Shown here: positions 1-12,660 of the stretch, piece by piece
How the letters are laid out: the number at the start of each line of letters is the position of its first letter
Numbering within the stretch: position 1 is the stretch's first letter
Source of the DNA: Haematococcus lacustris
Taxonomy: Eukaryota > Chlorophyta > Chlorophyceae > Chlamydomonadales > Haematococcaceae
NCBI GenBank assembly: GCA_030144725.1
Contig: JASKMD010000018.1
Coordinates: 5,857,469-5,921,468, forward strand
DNA: 64,000 nucleotides
Reading direction: 5' to 3'
The notes under the pieces: generated by a model
Told to the model about the DNA's origin: nothing
The model's database searches: none
The model's input: only the letters and a program-made list of their open reading frames with translations
Program-made: the position numbers and the translations under genes

Positions 1-586
1 TACCCCGTATAGTCACAGCCCTGCGCTCAACACAATGCACATGAGCAAAAAGTGCACGGATTTGAATGTGAAGATTTGAGCCGCCATAGCACCCAGTACA
101 CTGCACAGTATTTGATGATACAAGCTGCACCGCATAGCTGACAGAGTGCTCTATCCAGGGATGTGCGTAGCATAATTAGAGACCACGTGGCTGGGACGCG
201 GCGTCGTTTTGATTACCAGGGGTAGGTTTTCTGTTAGTTGGGGACACCTGACTCGCACCCCCTTGCAGCCCCACCACCACTCACAGCCCTAGTGCCCTCG
301 CGGCCGGCTCAGTGTTACATATGGTTCAAGCATGGGGACGGCATTGGCATTAATCACATGGCACCACACTTGCTAAACAAACAGCTGTCTACAGAGGTCC
401 GCACGAGCTTGACTAGGTTCAGGTTAGGCAACAACGGTTATGGGGTGGAGAAGGCTCGGTATGAGGGGATTACTTTCATTGATCGCACATGCACAAGATG
501 CATATTAATAACCCCATGTTAGGGGCGCCTGGCTGTGTGGAGTTCCAATGCACGTGGCATACACAGGGCTGTGACTATACGGGGTA
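1..586. mobile_element. Short TIR element at the window edge
   Basis: The first 23 bases are the exact reverse complement of bases 564-586, so this 586-bp block has perfect terminal inverted repeats. The outer bases are TA followed by CCCCGTATAGTC, reminiscent of the TA plus CCGTA ends of the elements at 32253 and 56833. No convincing protein is encoded. The inner right end (about 530-562) resembles the terminal repeat found at 12958, 16644 and 48246. The left flank lies outside the window, so a target duplication cannot be tested. It is probably a non-autonomous MITE-like element. Confidence 0.6.
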
Positions 587-1706
587 AGTTACTGATATAC
601 GGGTGGCCAAGGCAGGTGCGTGGGCGCTTATGGCCCCATGTGCTGGCACCCCTGCTTGACTGTTGTGGTGTTGCAAGGGCTGTTTCAAGGGCTGGCAGCT
701 CGGTAGGGCTCTGCAGGGTGAAGGGTGGAGGAGGAGGATGTTAAGGTATGGGTTCCCGCCACAATGGTGGATTCCGCCACAATGGAGGTGTCCGCCACTG
801 CCATTGCCACTACTTACCAGCTTGGCACGTATCGCTTTATGGTGTGCCAGTGCAGCGCGACGTCGGGGTCCATGACGGCCCATCGCAAATTTCACAGGAC
901 ACAGTGCGAGAAATGCAACGATGAGGGCGCCCAAGGGCAGCACAGGGTCCACACCGTCGGGGATGCACCCAAGGACGCCGCCAATCGCTCACTGTAATGA
1001 GATTGCCCCATGCCACATTCACCCTCTGCCATATTTTGTTATTGTATGTACCAAACTAGGTGATGGAGCATGCCTGGGGGTACATCCCGGAATGTAGACT
1101 CGCCTAGCTGTCCGACAAAGGTGTAAGCACGCGGATAGGACCACTGACCGAAAAGTTAAAGGACTTGAACGAAGCCCCGAAATGATGGGGTCTAGGCTTC
1201 AGCAGAGTGCACGGTAGTGAAACAAAGTCCACGCACAGTGCTGCTGACACCTCAGTGAGATGCTCTGCATGCTTGGAGGCAGGGTCAGGCAGGTCTCGCG
1301 CCAGGTGTCAGGAAGGGCCCGGGCCATGAGGGGTCCCGACCCAACCCAGGGAATCTTGCGCTTCGACCTGCGACCCACGTACGGTGGCACCCCGTTGAGC
1401 CCCAGGCTGCAGCGAGCGACCATGTTCACAGTCCGCGGGAATGGCGGGCGGTGTACTGGGACAAGGCTTCAGTCCAAAACGCGAGTTTCAGCGCGCGTGA
1501 CTTACCGCGATAGCCTCAGCTACCCTTTAATAGCGCGTGGTGCGATGCGCAGGCCTGTCACGGGTTGGCGGGACCAATGGCCGGGGTGACCTAGTCCATC
1601 TAGCTGTCTGACTTGCGAGTCTGACTTGCAGCCTGACTTGCACGATTGCATTGCACCCAGTGATGCGGCATTACACAGTTACAAAGTTACTTACTTACTT
1701 ACGCCG

Positions 1707-1769
1707 TGTAATTACATGTAATTTACATGTAATTACATGTAAATTACATGTAATTACAGGGAATTACAA
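1707..1769. repeat. AT-rich palindromic array
   Basis: Four to five copies of the self-complementary motif TTACATGTAA or ATTACATGTAAT follow one another, an unusually AT-rich island in GC-rich DNA. It can form hairpins in either strand. No function is evident. Confidence 0.6.
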
Positions 1770-2028
1770 CCAGCTTTTCTCCTCACTGGCTCGTTTTCTT
1801 CAGCCGACATCTTGAGAGTTGTGTAGGGTCATCCTTAGACAACCTTTGATGACACCAGGAGCCCTGATAGAAGAACTACCGACCATGTATAGGGTCCCAC
1901 CAGTACTAGCCCTGTGCAGGGTCCTACTGACCGCAGCTCGCATTTCGCGCACTTGCACTTGCGATGCTTACCAGCATCACCCCCGCCACCACCCCCGCAG
2001 TCTGACTTTTACAGGTGTGCAGGAGAAT

Positions 2029-2070
2029 CGTATGGGGTCAGACCGTATGGGGTCAGACCGTATGGGGTCA
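2029..2070 (+). repeat. 15-bp tandem repeat, three copies
   Basis: The unit CGTATGGGGTCAGAC occurs three times in tandem, the last copy diverging at its end. One further copy, with the same upstream flank GTGCAGGAGAAT, lies at about 2393-2420. The shared flank shows that the whole neighbourhood is duplicated, not only the unit. Confidence 0.7.
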
Positions 2071-2232
2071 GCCTTACCAGCCATGGATGCATAGCACCCT
2101 TACCTAGCACCCTGCCACAACACTTAAACACAACCAGCTGGGCCTGCCCTGTGTCGCGAGGCTGAGGGCTGCCAGGGCCTTGGCCTGCTCCAGCAGCGGG
2201 TCCATCCCCCGAGTGCCAGATTCTCCCAGCAC

Positions 2233-2340
2233 AACCGCCGAACCCCCCAGCATTTCAAATTTGCTAGACCTATTTCTCAATTTTAAAAAAGGGGTCAGCA
2301 AATTCGAAATGCTCGGCGGTTGGGTCCGACGGTTGGGTTG
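2233..2340. repeat. Imperfect inverted repeat (hairpin or MITE-like)
   Basis: A left arm around CCCAGCATTTCAAATTTGCT pairs with a right arm around AGCAAATTCGAAATGCT across a short A-rich loop. The C-rich outer ends pair approximately. The sequence could be a degenerate foldback element, and no protein is encoded. Confidence 0.5.
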
Positions 2341-3160
2341 CCACGGGTCGTCCATTTGCGCTGCTGAGACGCCCCCCAAGCATCTACAGGGGTGCAGGAG
2401 AATCGTATGGGGTCAGACCGCGCATCGCGCCAGCCAGTTTGGCACACGGCCAAAAAGTGCAGCGGTTGAGAGCAAATGGAGCATTTGAATTGCTCAAAAC
2501 TTGGGAACAGGCCCCATTGCTCTGTTACCTTGCTGGGTAGGTTGGGTCCGATCCCTCATGCCCGCCTTGCGCTTGCGTGTTGAGCTCGTGCTCATCTCCG
2601 TTGTTGTCCCCTGCTGCTCCTCAGGTGCAGCAACAAGTGGAGGGGTGAGCAACCCGAGGTCTGCACTAGCACCTGCTGCCAGCTGCTGCCAGGGGGGTGC
2701 AGCAGGAGGGGGGGGCAGGTCAGGGGCGGTGCAAGGGGAGGACGGGGCTGGGGTTGGGAGGGGTTGGGGGGGGGGGAGGGCGGGGCTGGGGTTGGGAGGG
2801 GGTAGGAGGAGGTAGGAAGGCTATGCTGGGCTGGGGAGGGGGTGGGGGTGCAAGGTCGTGCAAGGGGGTGCAAGGGGGCACGATCCGGGCGGTCGGAGCA
2901 GGCTAGTCATTCCTGCAGGCAAGTAGGGTCAGCTGGGACACGCCTGATAAAATGTTCGCATGGGTCAATTTGGGTCACACAGGCCACCCCAGGACATCGC
3001 GTTTGCACCGTCCCGCTCTATAGCTCAAGCCGTGTCTGTGTCGCTGGCCTCAAGTACGGCCGCGATGGTGGTGGGCGAACATGTTCCCTCGCGGATGAGC
3101 TTGTAATAGTGGTCTCTATCACTAGGCATCGCACAAATTGTTCCAGCGACGCGTTGCAAA

Positions 3161-4260
3161 ATCACGTGACGGTCCAGTCGAGCGCAACAGGAGCCGGAGG
3201 TGCATCTATAGTCCTAGTTATATCTAGTAAGTGGCGCAGCACCATCAAAAGCGGCATGCCCCATGCCTTGACTGACCAGAATTCGGTGTTTCTCTGACTG
3301 GCGCCAGGCACTAGCCAGGGCTCCATCCGCGACCGTTGGCACACATATGTGTCCGTGGCAAACCCATCTACACAACAGGTAAGGTTGCTGCAACATGCAA
3401 GTGAGGTGTGAGTGACAACATCACAACAAGCCCATGGCACGCCCAGCCATGCCACAGCCATGGCAACTAATAAAATGGTATGCCTCTTAGCTAGTGGCCT
3501 GTTTGCACCCATATGAAACTACAGCCCAAGTTTCATGTGGCGCTGACGATGCGTTCAGCACTAACATGGGTATGCAACCCCACAACCTCATGTCCTCTCA
3601 CTACCACCATGTGCCATCCTATTCGGCTGCAGGAACGCATGCCAAGGTGTCTCTGTTGAGGTGTGTGATGGCAAGCATGGGTCTAGTTGGTGACAGGTGA
3701 CATGTGCCGTCCTTCTGGTAGGCCTTGCGCAGCTCTGCACTGATGCGGTCAAGCACCCAGAACAGAGCTGTGTTGTAGCCTGTCCGTTGATACAGCTGAC
3801 TCTGTCCCGCTGATTCAAAGGCGTGCTTGGCTGTGTTGTGCAGGATGTGACAGAGACAGTGGATGGCATAGACGGGGTGATCCTGGATGCCCTCGCCTTG
3901 AAGCATGTTGGACAAGTGGGTCGCAACGCTGTTGTGGATGCCGACGTTGGCGTTGCAGCTGTCCACCACCACAAACAAAACCCCCAAGCCCCAAAGCCCA
4001 TGTTGTCACTCACACCTCACTTGCATGTTGCAGCAACCTTACCTGTTGTGTAGATGGGTTTGTCACGGACACATGTGTGTGCCAACGGTCGCGGATGGAG
4101 CCCTGGCTAGTGCCTGGCGCCAGTCACAGGAACACCGAATTCCGGTTAGTCGAGGCATGGGGCATGCCGCTTTTGATGGTGATGCGCCACTTACTAGATA
4201 TAACTAGGACTATGGATGCACCTCCCGCCACCGTCGCGCTCGACTGGACCGTCACGTGAT
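3161..4260. mobile_element. Foldback element with 260-bp inverted arms
   Basis: Bases 3161-3420 and 4001-4260 are reverse complements of each other at high identity over the full 260 bp, including a splice-donor-like CAGGTAAG inside each arm. The ~580-bp spacer carries a minus-strand transposase-like open frame. Similarity falls away just outside the arms, although a few bases beyond 3161/4260 still match, so the true ends could lie slightly further out. This looks like a transposon remnant rearranged into an inverted duplication. Confidence 0.7.
3619..3987 (-). pseudogene. Transposase-like fragment
   Basis: An open frame of about 120 residues occupies the spacer of the inverted-repeat element. 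It contains a VVVDSCNANVG segment, then a LCHILHNTAKHAFES segment 30-40 residues later. A catalytic-type Asp followed by a Cys/His-Leu-N helix is a layout seen in RNase H-like transposases such as hAT or KDZ types. It has no convincing start, and the sequence upstream on the minus strand is intron-like (donor CAG|GTAAGG in the right arm), so it is probably one exon of a broken gene. Family assignment is an inference from this pattern only. A host-encoded small protein is less likely given the flanking 260-bp inverted arms. Confidence 0.45.
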
Positions 4261-7250
4261 GCTGCACGGTGTTGCGATAGGCATTCTGACCCGTACGACT
4301 TTACAACAGCTAGCACCCAATAGCAAGCTTGCGTCTCAAGCACATTTTAAGTGGAGGGCGCCACAGGCTTCAGGCCAGGCACAACCATCAGCAGGATACA
4401 GCGCAAAAGTACGATTGCAATGCAGCAGGCGCAACTGCTTTCCGTGGCCTATGGGCTCCGTTCGTCAAAATTTGAAATTTTCTCAGGGCGTGTCACAGCT
4501 GAAGTAGGGTCACGCCAAAGTCATTTGGAGCAGTCCTGATCATCTAATTGCCATGCTTTCTTCAGTCGGAGTTGTGACGTTGAGTAAGGAACAGAGTTAT
4601 TAATCGAAAGTCTGGAGAGTCACAGTGGTCAGCTCACAACATGCCATTTTGTGGATGGGGGTCTCCATTCCTGATAGAGAGACGCACGTTTCCCGCGTAT
4701 GCAACAATGTCGATAAGTAACTTGCCCAACGATGGCCCTCCAACACCGCCTGCACCAATAAGAGGCTCGCGGAGCGAGCCTGGCGGGCTGAAATGTGATT
4801 GTACTTCCGGCTCGATGCCAAGCGCAGTTCGCTCATTGGTGCCGCTACTCACCGCTAGAACAATCGATAGGGAGCAGCTGAGGTGTGTCCGTGATCGCTT
4901 GCGCCGGCATGGCCATAAACACTAGAACTAACGCGCCGCTTGCCAGTAGACGCGCACTAACTCGCAGCTGCCAGAGTGATAAACGCTATCGAAATAGTAT
5001 TTGCATGAAGATTACCAACCCCATGTTGGGACATCCTGACTGGAGTCCATCCATCAGCCGGGACATCGTCATGGACAGTGGATCCTTGGGATGACCATCC
5101 AAGCGCCATTACACATACAACGGCCGTCTACGCACGATGCACAAAAACCTGCAGAAACACCAACCATTTGAGTTGGACATGTCATGCTATACTTAGAATA
5201 AAGCCGAGGCATCCGGGCTCGCCGGGCCTGGAACATCATAACTTAGATGGGGGGCTCGGCAAGTTCGCGCCCGATATGGGACATCCCACCACTTGAGGCA
5301 CCTCGGGACGTACAATTGGCATGGTGGCAAACTTATGTGGAGCAGCCATGGCGCAGCACCCGCACAATTGACCTCGATCGCCGCGGAGGTGAGGCCATTT
5401 GGCTTCAGCGTGAGCTTCAATTAATATAACTTTAATGTATTGTTGTGTTCTTTAAGGCACCAAACAGGCAGCTTTCTTTTTAATTCTGACAGAGTGCTGA
5501 ACTCCATCGTGTGACCTGACATGCATTGCTTCTATACTACACTATTTCATGACTCCAGAAGTCAGCCTCCCTGCCCTTCATTAGCAGCTTGACTGTACCT
5601 GCACCTTTACAGGGTTGCTTCGTCGACCAGTCGCACGTGGTAGCAGCTTCGATGCATCACTCAATCTCCTGGGGGTGAGGATGACCATCATCACATGGCA
5701 TTCGCTTGTCGGCGTTGCTGAAACACATATGCGTCCAATACTCAGAGACACAACATGTGGTCATGCTTGCTGGATGCGGGCACGCCATGCCTCACAGTTA
5801 TAACACATGGCTAGCCACTGGTTGGCACCAAGGCCTCCAGCCTGCACTGATGCCTGGGCTGTGCAGTGCCAGGTCATGCGCACCCGTGGGTGGGGCTGCA
5901 ACTCACGTGCTGTTCCCGCATGCAGCTGCCTCCTTGCATTGCGCAGCCTTGCAAGCACTCCATGCGCAGGATGCAGTCCATGATCAGGCACAGCTGTGGG
6001 AGGACAGGCTTCAAAAGCGAGTGCATACGGATGGGACGACATACAACACGGACGGCACGCTCCTGCGCAAGCCTTCTGCGGAGACAGACATCAGGTCGGA
6101 GCAGCTGTGGCACACATGGCTGCGCGGCTGCAGCTGCATAGCACCAGCGGCGAGCAAGGGGTCACAGTAGTGCCTAAGCAGTGAGGCAGACCAGCACCTC
6201 CCTCAACGGCCCAGCGGGCAACAAGCAACATGCAAAGGCAACATCAGGTCCCCTCACTAGGGGTGGTGTTTTGTCTGCATGGGGCTGTGTCCCCATGCAC
6301 ATGGCATGGGCGCCTTCCACCTACACTAATGCCTGACCCCTGTACTCCATGCATATGGGTGCAGCAGGCGCAGCAGCAGGGGTGGTAGAGAGAGCTGTGA
6401 GCAAGCCCCAGTCAGAGGCAGGCCAGTCGGGCTAGTATGGCACACTGCCATGGCGCCGCACCTGCCACTTTCATGACAACCCCCCCGACCCTCACTCACA
6501 TGGGCATAGACGAGGAATAGAGTCTGGTCGACATCTGTGTCTGGGCATACTGGCTGAGGCCGTGGGAGGGGGCTGACAGCACTAGTGAGCTCTGAGCTAG
6601 CTGCCCTCCACCACAGCCATTCCAGCCACAGCCCCTGTTCCTCCTGGTCTTGGGCGATGCACACCCTGCCCTCTCCTGCTGCCCTGCCAACCTCGCAGCT
6701 CGCCATCCACGCCGCAACCGCAGCCGCAGCCCCCCAGCTGTGGCCCTCCAAGCCGGCCCATCACCCCAGCATCCAGTGCACTGCTACAGGGCAGCCGGCG
6801 GGGCATGGGCGGCCGTGTGCTCAGACCTGGCACACCCGGTGGCCTGGGTGGGTGGGCATTGGGTGGCCTGGGTGGGTGGGCTGGTTAGGGGCTGGTCACT
6901 TCATAGCCCTGAGGGCAGGTGCAGTGAGGTAGAGTGACTTTTGAGCGTGTAAGTCAGTAATGTCACTCAATCCCTGTGCACCGGCCAAGGGGCTAGGACC
7001 TTGACACTGAACATCTCAGTGCCTCATCCCCACCCTCTGCTGCCCTGCTGCCCTGCCACCCGCTGAGTGCCCCTCTCCCTGCTGCACTGGCACCTGTGCT
7101 CTGCCATGATCACAAACCCCAGCACGGTATACACACCTTGTCATGCCTCACCCTCAGCACCATCTGTAGTAAGCAGCCCAGCGGCCATGGGTGCATGGCT
7201 TGCGCCACATCGTACCATTCCACCCCCTCTTCCCTCTCTCACCTGCTCAG
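4261..7250. other. No firm gene; possible upstream exons of gene A
   Basis: No exon chain with agreeing phases could be built here. Part of 5768-5830 is about 80 percent similar to 26150-26215, so it is a dispersed repeat. Around 6240-6350 there is a diverged copy of the terminal sequence associated with the Fanzor-like remnants. Open frames between 6326 and 7250 overlap on both strands and look compositional. Any promoter and first exons of gene A would have to lie in this stretch. Confidence 0.45.
5947..6094 (+). CDS. Candidate exon, product unknown
   Basis: A 148-bp block lies between a CGCAG acceptor and a CAG|GTCGGA donor. It has one open frame with a charged, helix-like composition (AQLWEDRLQKR) followed by a Thr/Asp-rich turn (HTDGTTYNTDG). 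This is unlike the Ala/Pro-rich noise around it. It would enter in phase 1 and leave in phase 2, so it cannot join directly to the exon at 7251. If it belongs to gene A, another exon lies between. It could equally be chance. Confidence 0.3.
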
Positions 7251-10200
7251 GCCTGGCTGCTGCGTTGGCTGCAGGCAGGGAGGTGTCCCCTGCATCAGAG
7301 CAGGGCCCTGTGGTGGCGCCTTGGCGCCTGGCAGTGCACATGGCTCGCCGCCGGGCCATGCTCACTGTCCGAGCCATGCTGCGCTTAGGGTGAGCTATTT
7401 CCCTGCATGGGATGGTTGCCTAAACAGGCCATCAAGGGCACAAAGGCCTCGGCTGCCACAGCTGTGCTATGTCAGGCCCTGATACCTCAGTGAGCATTGC
7501 ACCACACCTCTGCTGCGCTCCCCTGATGGCTGGCTGCAGGGGCGGCCTCAAGCAACCCACCCGCCTTCACCGCATCGACTCTTTCGGCCTCTTCATCCCC
7601 CAGGTGACTGCCTGGCGCCTGCACAACGCCCAGCACAAGTCAGGCCAGGCAGGCCAGTGTGGTGTATCGGTCGCGGCCATGGCCCAGCAACAAAATGTCC
7701 ATGCGGCATGCATGTGGCCAGTGGCAGCACCAGTGTGTCCTGACCCTGTCTGCCCTTTCCTCTGCTGCCTGGAAGCTTGGTCTGGGTGGCCCCTGGGTTT
7801 GGCCCCTGGCACCCACCCACCCCTGGTCTGAGGGTTTGGGCACTCTCGGTTGTAGTAGTTGTGGCATTGAGGAGGGAGGGCTGGGGTGGCGACAAGCTGG
7901 CCACCCAGGGTGCAAGGGTGAGAGCCTGAGGGGAAGCTGAGGGAAAGGGAAGAAAATAGGTAGGCGGCAGTGGCTGTGGCATGAAAAGAATACTCCGGCA
8001 TGGGAGCATAAAGCGTGCATTTCTCATGCACATTGCTTCTTCTCATGCACGTGGCTGCGGCATGCACCCGCCTGGCAGGTGCTGGGCCCAGTGATGCCCA
8101 AGGTGTGTGAGGAGCAGCGCGCCTACCTGGAGGCCAAGGAGGGCGTGGACCTGGCTGCTGTGCTGGTAAGCAGCCTGCCCAGCACCCTCACTGCACCTCC
8201 TCTCATGGCCACTCGCATCAGGGCCCACCTCATCAGGGCCCATCACAGCAGGCACCCACATCACAGCAGGCACCCGCATCAGGGCCCATCCCATGGCCAC
8301 CCGCATCAGGGCACCACCTCCCATGGCTACCCGTACCCGCATCACCCTGCATGGAGCGTGCATTTGCATGGAACGTACATGTGCATGGAGCGTACATGTG
8401 CTGACATTCTGCCTGACATGCACGTACAAGTACCGCTGCGCATGGCCTGATGTGCACTGGCACAGCTCAGCCCTGATCAATGCAGGCTAAGTTGGCTGGG
8501 CAGGGAAGGCCAGGGCGGTCACTGCTACCTAGGGGGAGACACAAGGGCCCTGTGCTGCGCGTGCAGGGCAGGGGCCAGTCAGCTCAGCAGGGGCAGTGGG
8601 TGGCTGGGGCTTGTGAGGCTTGTGAGGCAGGGGCTGTAGGCCGCAGCGTGTCAAACGTTGAAGTGGCACAGGACCTGCACTGAGGGGGTGGCTGGTCACA
8701 ACATACGGTGATGGGGTGATGCAGCACATGAGGAGAAGCCGACCTTGTAGGCCCAGCAGCCGCTGACCAGTCGCTCAGCTGCCAGCTGGCCAGCGGCACA
8801 CACACAGCAATGCCATCCCTGTTCAGCATGCAGCTAACATGGGTGCCGGCACGAGGAGGGGTGCATGCCAGTGTTGTTCTGCGCTCTATACATAGCTTAT
8901 ACTATGAAATGCCATATGCCAGGGGTCGTTTGGCGCTATGAAATAGTCGCTTTGCGAGCTGCACTATCTTGCACTGCGCTATAAAACAAGGACCTTAACC
9001 TGCGATTTTGCGTAATGTAGCGTTAGTTTTGCTGAGTTGCTCAGCTGAGCGATGTTTTGAAGTAAGGTCGAGCTAAAAGTCCAGGGTATGAACCTATGCC
9101 ATGTCACTTTGAGCTATAAATCATGCATCAGGGCGAGACGAAAACCCCCCCACTAGTGCATGCTACTCATGCTTTGCACAGCCTAAGCCCAGCTCATAGT
9201 TAGGTGCACAAGGCATGCTCAGGAGCTGCAGGTAAGAGCTACAGTTGCCGAGCAAGAGGCACAGCTGGCGGCGCACTGTGTCCCAGGTGGCGAAGCTGAG
9301 TGCTGCTCCTTCACCTGCCCCTGGAGTCTCACTGCTGGTGCTGCCTGGTGCTCTGCCTTGCAGGGGGCCAGCCTGACCTGCACCCCTCTCCTGCCATCGC
9401 ACGGCGAGAGCAGCACAGCCCCTGACCCCCCTCGGACCCCATCCTTGCTGCAACAGCTCCACGACATCGTCGGCCTCCCCTCCCCTCCCGCTGATGCCCC
9501 ACATGGCCCCCTCCCCCCCGCCTCCATTGACTCAGCCCCCGCCGCCCCCAGCCCCATACCCACTGCCCCTATGCCTGACCCAGGCAGCGGTGCAGAAAGC
9601 ATCCCCATATCCCAGTCACCTCCTGCCCTGTTGCCCAGTCCACCTCCTGACCTGGCCACCACCGCACCTTCTCGCCTCAGCCACTCCAGCACTCGATTTA
9701 CCAGCCATCAAGCCCCTGAGCAGGCTTCAGATCCATCCTCATCCAAAAGCCCTGGGCTAAGCAGCTTGGGGCAGAAGCAGCGCGCAAGCTGGGCACCTGC
9801 CGCCACCCCTAGGCCCCGGCCCCCTCCCATCTCCCTCACAGCAGACCTGCCTGCTGCCGACACGCACTCTGGCCATATTGCTGGCAGTGCAGCTGGCGTG
9901 GAGGGCAGGCCGGGGGCGGGTGGCAGCGCCCCGCTTGCTGTCCCTGACCCTGACCCTGCTGCCAGCCATAGCAGGGAGCCAGGCCAGCAGGTGCAGCTGC
10001 CATGCAGACCACCAGGCTCAGGGCCATTAGACAGCAGCCTGCCTCCCCTCACCCCTTGTCTCAGCCCAAGGCTGGGTCTGCTGCCCACAGCCACCACTGC
10101 TGCGCCCACCACCTTGGACCCTGGCATTGACCCGGCGGCGGACCTCCCGCGCCCTGCCTCCCTCCCCTGCCCACCTCCCACAGCTGCCTCTGCTGCCGGG

Positions 10201-12567
10201 GTGGTGGGGGCGTGGGTGACTGTTGCTGCAAGGGTGGACACTGCAGCTGATGCCCTTGGGGGTGGCCAGGCTGCCTCATGTGACGGGGCTGGCAGCGGGG
10301 GCACTGAAGATGGAGAGAGGGTGAGGGAAGGGCAGGGGGAGGCTGGTGAGGGCAGCGGTGATATGCCTGGCAATAGCAGGCTGGTTGCTGACCCCTCCTC
10401 TACCTCCCTCAACATCATGCTCAGGAACCCAGGCTTGCGTAGCTCCACGCCAGCCAGCCCGATCTCACACTCAGTGCTCGACCTTGCCCGGGCAGCAGCG
10501 ATGGAGGCGGAGGTGGCTGCGGTGCTGGGCGGCACTGGTGCTGTTGACCAGCCATTGAGCCGGGCCCTTGAGCGCCCACGAGCCCCAACAACCGGCATCC
10601 ACGCCACAGGCGATGATGCCGCGATGGAGCTGCTGGGCCAGTGTGACGTGCTGAGCAGCACCGGCGCGGTCACGCAAGCGTTGCAATCAGCCGGGCGACC
10701 TCTGGTCCCCACTCGCGCAATTCGCAGCAGTCTTCCCGGGTCCGTCGCCTTGTCTGCGCGCCGGATTGCCGGAGACCGGCCGTCGACCAGCCTATCCCCC
10801 AGCATGCGTCTAGCGGATGCGACGCACCGCCTGAACATGAGCCCGGGTCGGAGCCTCGCATCCACCCTGGCAGTTCATAGAGCCTCAGGGCTGCGCTCGC
10901 CCCCGGGCTATGGAACGGGCAATGGGGAGCGCCGGCACACCGGCACTGGCGACGATAGCGACCCGGACATGACCTATAACCGTTTCAATCGCCGCTCAAA
11001 ATCCCGCCCGTCATATGGGCACCCACGAGCCTCGTTAACAGGGGAGTGCGAGCTGATTCAGCTGGGCTTGAGCGCTTCCGCACAATCCGCCAAATTCTCC
11101 GCCGACCGGGGCCACGCCATGAATGCGGCATCGGCACTGGCATCGGTGGCCTTGGAACGAGAGCAGATGACGAACGGCCCTGCCTCAGTGTCGCCAGTGG
11201 TCGCAGCCAAGGCTGCTAGCAGTCTGTCGCAGTATCTGAAGGACTCAAACGATACACACGACAAAAGGTTGGAGCTGCCACCAGCCCAACTTCCTGACCC
11301 GCCAGGGGGCCTGCGCAGGGCGGTCACACCTTCTCAGAGCAGCAATGGGCGGAGACTGAACCGTCCACAGGTGTGCGGTGTAGAGGGGCAGGGCGGAAGG
11401 GCGGGAGAGGAGGGGCTAGACCAGGGGAAACAGCAGGGCGCTGTAACACAGTCATCTTGTCTGTTACCAGTTTGGTGCCAAGGGGTGCGTGCCAGATGTC
11501 ACCAAGGCGAGTGGGTAGTGGGTAGTGGGCTTAGGCTAGGCTGTTGCACCCTGTCTTGCGGCTGTTGTGGGACTCCTGCCTGGGCCTGTGGGCAAGCTGC
11601 TCTGGGGTGGTGGGATCTCATTCAATAGATAAGCAGACGTTCAGGTATTTCATGAGTGCTGACGGAAGCGCATACGAGCAAAATACAAAAAATAATCCAC
11701 ATAGGTATCCTGTGCATGACAGCCCACAACTCCTGCCCTAGCCCAGCGGCTCAGCCTTTCCCTGCTCCTTGCCCTGACCCTGGGCTGCCCCACCCTTACC
11801 ATGGCCTGCCCCTCAGACTCGCGAAGCCCCCTGTGACCCACCACTCTGGTCCAACTCCTACAACAGCCGGCAGGGCATCTCCCACCCAGTATCCATCTTC
11901 GGCCCCTCCCTGACCTCCGGCACCACTCAGAGCCAGCTCTCCCCCTCTTCCCCGCTGCGCCTGGCCACCCCTGCATTGGGTCGCTCCCCTCGTGGCAGCA
12001 CCTCTGGCGGGCCGCAGGCCGCCATCCGCCCTGCCACCGCTGCTGTGTTGGAGCGACCGACCACCCCTACCAGCCCCCTGCTGCCTCCTGGCAAGCCCCG
12101 CCGCCTGCACCATGCGCTCTCAGGGGGATGGGCAGCGGAAGGCAGAGGGGAGGGGGAGGGCCAGGCCCAGCAACCCTGGCCCTCAGCCCCTGGCAGCCCC
12201 CTAGCCCCTCACCCTCCTGCAGGCGCGTTGCCAGGTCAGGGGCTGCCTGGTTGTGGGCTGCTAGGCAGGCGGGCAGATGGAGCAGTTGGGGTTGGTGGGG
12301 CAGGGGGCACACCCTTATCAAACCTGCGAGCAAGGCTGCTGGCACATGGTCCAGGAGGTGTGCCTCAGGGTGAGGCAGCGGAGAAGGGCAGGGGTGGGCA
12401 GGGAGCCAAGGAGGGTGCCAAAGCAGGCAATGGCACAGCCGCAGAGGCTGTCGACCCAGCAGCAGTTGCACAGAAGGTGGGTGGCGGGTGTGACAGTTCG
12501 CATGCTGCTCAGAGCAGAGTGTGGGTCCAGGCAACTGTCCCTCCCACACATGACGGCGCTGTGCATG

Positions 12568-12660
<93 letters not shown>

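Larger units (their letters stand above)
587..3160. other. No gene recognised; repeat-rich intergenic DNA
   Basis: Only short unsupported open frames are present, several of them overlapping on both strands. No exon series with agreeing phases was found. The stretch holds an AT-rich palindromic array near 1707, a 15-bp tandem repeat near 2030, a small inverted repeat near 2233 and a G-rich tract at about 2700-2870. It is probably decayed mobile DNA. Confidence 0.5.

Noticed and set aside
9708..10865. 385-codon minus-strand frame
   Set aside because: It is antisense to the long gene A exon; it has Arg/Ala/Gly composition and no splice context, so it is a shadow.
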